Shown piece by piece: positions 60,830 through 64,000 of a stretch of DNA of 64,000 bases. Origin of the DNA: Candidatus Iainarchaeum sp. Lineage in GTDB: Archaea; Iainarchaeota; Iainarchaeia; Iainarchaeales; DTGL01. Each line of letters opens with the position of its first letter. Position 1 is the stretch's first letter. The position numbers and the translations under genes are program-made. Below the pieces are notes generated by a model. That model did not search any database, was not told the DNA's origin, and worked only from the letters and a program-made list of their open reading frames with translations. Location of the stretch: NCBI GenBank assembly GCA_026413945.1, contig JAOAJX010000001.1, positions 124,001 to 188,000 of the forward strand, read 5' to 3'.

Positions 60830-62023
60830 ATGGCTGCAGATTTATTCATTTCCAATGATAAGCTGAACATACCCAGTCAATCGTTTGCCACTCTGATTAA
60901 AGAGATAAAATATGAAAGCATAGAGAACTCTATAGTAAAAAAAGTGCAAGAGCTCCCGCAAGATGCAATAAAGATCAAGCTTTATACAAAAGCCGGTGAA
61001 AAAGATCTTGTGATCTGCAACAAATATTTTTTTATCTCCAAATATCAGCTTCCGGCAAAACAGCAAACTTCCGGTTTTGGTGCTTTTTTGAACAAACATC
61101 TCAGATCAAAGAGGCTCAACTCAATAGATCAACTCGATTCGGAACGAGTTTTTATGCTAAACTTTGGAGATCATTTTCTAGTGCTTGAGCTTTTTTCAAA
61201 AGGAAATGTCATCTTGACCGACCAATCAAAGAAAGTGCTTGGCTGTCTGCGCACTGAAGAATGGAGCGCAAGAAAAATAAAAAAAGGATTTCAATATGTC
61301 GAACCACCAAGTTCTACCTTGCTAGATAAAATAACTGCCGAAGATTTTGTTATAATCGCAAAGAAAGATCCAGAAGCAAAAATAATTCCTTGGCTTGTAA
61401 AATCTTTTGGTTTGTCACCTTTGATTGCCGAAGCGTCTTGTCTCGAAGTGTGTATAGAAAAAGATATCAGTATCGCTGCTATCCCAGAATCAGAGCTAAA
61501 GAAACTATATGAAAAAACAAAGCTGATGCTTTCAATGTCTGATGCGAGTGGCAGAGCATATGTTGTAGAACACCGCAACTCCTTATACCTCCTCAATTTT
61601 CTACCAAAAATTTTTGCATCTTCTTGCATTCATGAATTCAAAGGGCTGAATGATGCGCTTAATGAGATTTTTGTTATGCAAAATAATTCCAAGATAAAAA
61701 TAATGCCAGTAAATAAAAAGGCAGAAGAGCTTCAAAAAGCTTTGGAAAAACAGATTGCAAAAATAAAGAGTTGTGAGAGATCCGCATTGGAATTAAAAGA
61801 TAAAGCCCGTACAATATATGAAAATTTCAATGATATTTGCTCTGCTTTTGAGTTTGCTAAAGCAGAAACAAATAGTAAAAAGGGAAAAGGGCAAATTATG
61901 TATAATTTAACCTTTGGCAACGTCTTGCTAAAGAGCATCGATTTCAGCAAACGCTCTTTAAAGATAGAGATTCACACCACAGAAAATAAAGACAATAAAA
62001 AAGAGAGGTCGCAATCAAGTTGA
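60830..62023 (+). CDS. RqcH/NEMF-like protein lacking the NFACT-R domain
   Basis: A 397-residue protein matching the N-terminal half of archaeal RqcH/Rqc2 (NFACT): LLNKHL-like FLNKHLRSKRLNSIDQLDSE, FLVLELFSKGNVILTD, and SARKIKKGFQYVEPPSS. It continues through the helix-hairpin region and a coiled coil (about 285-345). It then ends without the C-terminal NFACT-R (DUF814) domain; typical homologues have about 650 residues. It could still bind tRNA or 50S subunits but would lack part of the machinery. The remainder could be encoded elsewhere. The stop overlaps the convergent PRC-barrel gene by 9 bases. Confidence 0.78.
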   Translation: MAADLFISNDKLNIPSQSFATLIKEIKYESIENSIVKKVQELPQDAIKIKLYTKAGEKDLVICNKYFFISKYQLPAKQQTSGFGAFLNKHLRSKRLNSIDQLDSERVFMLNFGDHFLVLELFSKGNVILTDQSKKVLGCLRTEEWSARKIKKGFQYVEPPSSTLLDKITAEDFVIIAKKDPEAKIIPWLVKSFGLSPLIAEASCLEVCIEKDISIAAIPESELKKLYEKTKLMLSMSDASGRAYVVEHRNSLYLLNFLPKIFASSCIHEFKGLNDALNEIFVMQNNSKIKIMPVNKKAEELQKALEKQIAKIKSCERSALELKDKARTIYENFNDICSAFEFAKAETNSKKGKGQIMYNLTFGNVLLKSIDFSKRSLKIEIHTTENKDNKKERSQSS

Positions 62024-62275
62024 AACAACTTCGCGTTCATCAACTATGAAAACATCGCTTACAGCAGTAACTGCAGCATAAGGAACTTCTATTATTGGCT
62101 CGGTGCTTCTCAACCTTTTCACTATCTTGCTATTCTTGTCTATTTCTATAACTAATTTCTCTATTTCACCAGTACGCTCATTTATTAGAAGATCTGAGAG
62201 CTTGCCGAGTTCTTCGCCCCTATTAGTAATTACCCTTTTTGCAGCAATTTCTCTCGCAATAGTGTACTTATACAT
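62015..62275 (-). CDS. PRC-barrel domain protein
   Basis: An 86-residue single PRC-barrel: REIAAKRVITNRGEELGKLSDLLINERTGEIEKLVIEI, then EVPYAAVTAVSDVFIVD. It is related in layout to the protein at 14348-14599 but clearly distinct in sequence. AGGGTGAAACC precedes the ATG. Stand-alone archaeal PRC-barrels include division-related proteins; no partner is visible here. Confidence 0.85.
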   Translation of the reverse strand: MYKYTIAREIAAKRVITNRGEELGKLSDLLINERTGEIEKLVIEIDKNSKIVKRLRSTEPIIEVPYAAVTAVSDVFIVDEREVVST

Positions 62276-62439
62276 GGTTTCACCCTATAAAGTAAAAATA
62301 TTAAATTTTATAAACCCTTACCTCACAACCCTATACATAATAAACTTTTTTTAGCACCTCATTAAACTTCGTATAGTTATACGCTTTTCTAATATTTAAA
62401 CATATCGTTTCTAAATCTGAATATTCAAAAGGTGATCTT

Positions 62440-62658
62440 TTGCAAGAAAAAAATGGGTCGACTAAAAAATTTTGGACTGCGAGAAAACTTGTGCTGATTT
62501 TTTTTCTTATTTTTGGAATTGCGATAGGCGCTATTGTACAGCATTACGTCTTAGAGCCTTTGCTTGATGTTAGCTTAGCAGAGCAGCTAAAAAAATGTAA
62601 AACAGAAAATTTGGAAATACACGACTCACTCAAAAAATGTATCGATGTTTCAAAATAA
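62440..62658 (+). CDS. Small single-pass membrane protein
   Basis: A 72-residue protein with a basic N terminus (QEKNGSTKKFWTARK), one hydrophobic segment (residues about 17-37, LVLIFFLIFGIAIGAIVQHYV) and a charged tail with two Cys (KKCKTENLEIHDSLKKCIDV). The positive-inside rule places the N terminus in the cytoplasm and the tail outside. The TTG start has GGTGATCTT before it. The family is not recognised. Confidence 0.7.
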   Translation: MQEKNGSTKKFWTARKLVLIFFLIFGIAIGAIVQHYVLEPLLDVSLAEQLKKCKTENLEIHDSLKKCIDVSK

Positions 62659-62681
62659 AACTAAGCGAAAATAATATTAAA

Positions 62682-63278
62682 TCAACCATTCAATTTTTGC
62701 ACTAGGACTTTACCGCAAGGCTTTTCTTCCTTAAAGACAAACGCTTCAAAAATAAATATCTCTGTGTCAGGCATGCGCCAAAAATTTTTTTGCAAACCTG
62801 CTTTGAGACACGCTTGTTCCAAGAACGTTTCACTGTTCCATCCATATTCAATAGCAACTTGAGGCAAAAGAAGGCCACTATGATACGACCTTCTTATAAT
62901 TACTCCATGTTTTCCAACAACAACTATCTTTGGTGCCATTTTGTTATCTATTTTCTCTGGTTTGCTTAGCACTGATATTTCAACAATACATTTTTTTAGC
63001 TCCTCATCGTACACAGGTAAAAATCTTGGATCACGCGAAGAGCCGACAGCTGCCTCAATAACTGCTTTAATAAGCGGCATTTCAGGATATGGTATTCCAA
63101 TGCAACCACGAAGCTCATTTTCAGGATAAGTATGCAGTGTAACAAAAACACCTTTTTTCTGCATTAAGCCTTTTTCCTTGATATTTGCTGAGTAAATTCT
63201 ACCAGTTAGATTATAATATTCTATAGCTTTCCTAGCCATGATAATGAGTTCTTCGCATTCTTTTTCAGACAGTTCCAT
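62682..63278 (-). CDS. AMMECR1 domain protein
   Basis: A 198-residue AMMECR1 protein: FVTLHTYPENELRGCIGIPYP (the signature LRGCIG), AAVGSSRDPRFLPVYDEEL (SSRDPRF), IEISVLSKPEKI-like EISVLSKPE, and LLLPQVAIEYGWNSETFLEQAC. The family is universal in archaea and eukaryotes, with suggested but unproven links to radical or memo-type chemistry. ATG at 63278 is preferred; a TTG at 63299 is also in frame. Confidence 0.92.
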   Translation of the reverse strand: MELSEKECEELIIMARKAIEYYNLTGRIYSANIKEKGLMQKKGVFVTLHTYPENELRGCIGIPYPEMPLIKAVIEAAVGSSRDPRFLPVYDEELKKCIVEISVLSKPEKIDNKMAPKIVVVGKHGVIIRRSYHSGLLLPQVAIEYGWNSETFLEQACLKAGLQKNFWRMPDTEIFIFEAFVFKEEKPCGKVLVQKLNG

Positions 63279-63331
63279 AATTATGCTTTTGTATGACAAC
63301 TTAATATTATTTTCTGTTATTTAGTTTTTTC

Positions 63332-63769
63332 ATGGCATCTGCTTTAGATCCCTTGGTAAAAGAGATCATCGATTTCGAACAGTTGCAGACTTTTATAAAC
63401 CAAAGGGAAGGCAACTTAATTGATCTCACAAAGACTTATTACTGCTGCCTGGGTTCAGATCTTGGCTTTGATGTAAGTGCACCATACACACTAGATATCA
63501 GCAATACTAAAATAGAATATGATATCTGCTGGATTACCGCTAACAATATTGAAGTTGCCTTCGAGTTTGAGCTTGGTGATCTTGAGGGTTTTTTTGCAGC
63601 ACTATGTAAGCTCTCAGTATGTGAGCCAGAATTAGGAGTAATACTGGTATCACACAAAAGCAGAATCTTGAATCTCGATTTAGCAACAAAATTAGCACAG
63701 AAAACTCAAGCTTTAAGAAAAAAACTTCTCTTAGTGGATATAAGCAGCGAGAATTTCGAGCTTGTTTAA
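63332..63769 (+). CDS. Hypothetical protein, possible nuclease-like alpha/beta fold
   Basis: A 145-residue soluble protein. The central strands IEYDICWITANNIEVAFEFE and LGVILVSHKSRI, with a helix after each, resemble the Asp...Glu-x-Glu strand pattern of restriction-endonuclease-like folds, but the usual ExK is not clear and catalysis is unproven. Cysteines occur in YYCCLG and KLSVCEP. It has no close neighbour in its direction. Confidence 0.6.
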   Translation: MASALDPLVKEIIDFEQLQTFINQREGNLIDLTKTYYCCLGSDLGFDVSAPYTLDISNTKIEYDICWITANNIEVAFEFELGDLEGFFAALCKLSVCEPELGVILVSHKSRILNLDLATKLAQKTQALRKKLLLVDISSENFELV

Positions 63770-63835
63770 ATCAATTTGCAAAACAACTAAAAAAGCAATT
63801 TGTTTTTTAAATTTTTCCAGAGAAAGAATTGATCA

Positions 63836-64000
63836 ATGCTAAGAGAGTCAAAGATACACTTATTTTTCATTATGTTGTTTTTGGCTGGCACGCTATTCCT
63901 TTCGGCATGCATTGATTACGAAAATGAAGCACTTCTTGAGGAATATAAGCAGAGATGCCTTAACCTAACCGCATATGACGCAGGTTATGTGCCACAGTGC
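63836..64000 (+). CDS. Lipoprotein-like secreted protein, 3' truncated by window edge
   Basis: ATG at 63836 opens a frame that continues past the end of the window. The first 25 residues are a signal peptide with a hydrophobic core (IHLFFIMLFLAGTLF) and a lipobox-like LSAC, so the mature protein may be lipid-anchored at Cys25. The visible mature part (IDYENEALLEEYKQRC) is too short to classify. Confidence 0.65.
   Translation, partial: MLRESKIHLFFIMLFLAGTLFLSACIDYENEALLEEYKQRCLNLTAYDAGYVPQC

Overview
The window is from an AT-rich, gene-dense archaeal chromosome. Archaeal markers include an RPA-type single-strand DNA-binding protein, RadA, TFE, aTrm56, Pus10, DTD2, GGGP synthase, geranylgeranyl reductase, a RecJ-like DHH nuclease, an archaeal SRP RNA, an A1-U72 initiator tRNA and an intron-containing tRNA-Pro with no encoded CCA. 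Mixed with these are families more usual in bacteria: a full-length RelA/SpoT homologue, class II HMG-CoA reductase, class II LysRS, type I GAPDH, CoaD and CoaE, and PPDK. The small proteins, short intergenic gaps and this mixture would fit a DPANN-type lineage (for example Diapherotrites or Micrarchaeota), but no rRNA is present, so this placement is an inference. Many starts are ATG or TTG preceded by GGTGAT, which matches the 3' end of archaeal 16S rRNA. Others have a TATA-like box about 25 bases before the ATG and look leaderless.

Layout. 1-6.5 kb: partial SDR, GGGP synthase, MBL hydrolase, RPA, RadA, triosephosphate isomerase and a four-CBS protein with an HPF-like tail. 6.5-12.6 kb: SRP RNA, RelA/SpoT homologue, KaiC-like ATPase, the block tRNA-Lys / tRNA-Pro / lysS / tRNA-Phe, then aTrm56-TFE. 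12.7-15.6 kb: initiator tRNA, then an iteron-bearing AT-rich stretch, a winged-helix ORF, an ORF with no start codon, a PRC-barrel protein and a XerA-like recombinase; this is the most accessory-looking segment. 15.7-27.7 kb: alpha-glucan and lower-glycolysis block (debranching enzyme, GT3 glycogen synthase, GH57 amylase, GT4 glucan synthase, PGK, GAPDH, PGM/PMM, GalT, Nudix, inactive-looking transglutaminase fold). 27.8-42.9 kb: coiled-coil proteins, CoaE-CoaD, RecJ-like nuclease, GGPP synthase, Pus10, PPDK, MinD-like ATPase, a surface protein with three repeats, tandem-domain ThyX and a HAD hydrolase. 43-54 kb: an unbroken same-strand archaeal mevalonate pathway. 54-64 kb: DTD2, two envelope proteins, regulators, a repeat-rich intergenic region with a dif-like site, an M16 peptidase, geranylgeranyl reductase, a short RqcH-like protein, a second PRC-barrel protein, AMMECR1 and a partial lipoprotein.

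How the genes work together. The mevalonate cluster (HMGR, HMG-CoA synthase, thiolase, DUF35, mevalonate kinase, UbiX, UbiD-type decarboxylase, AcnX large and small subunits, isopentenyl phosphate kinase, IDI2) makes IPP and DMAPP by the archaeal phosphomevalonate dehydratase route. GGPP synthase, GGGP synthase and geranylgeranyl reductase elsewhere in the window turn these into saturated ether lipid precursors. The glucan genes store and release glucose, linked through PGM to TPI, GAPDH, PGK and PPDK.

The most notable observations are a decapeptide-repeat gene inside the mevalonate cluster, split by a -1 frameshift at an A AAA AAT heptamer; a palindrome with Xer/dif architecture whose core matches E. 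coli dif; the archaeal RelA/SpoT homologue with a degenerate hydrolase; and several small genes that are easy to miss, notably a 55-residue protein with a strong Shine-Dalgarno sequence.
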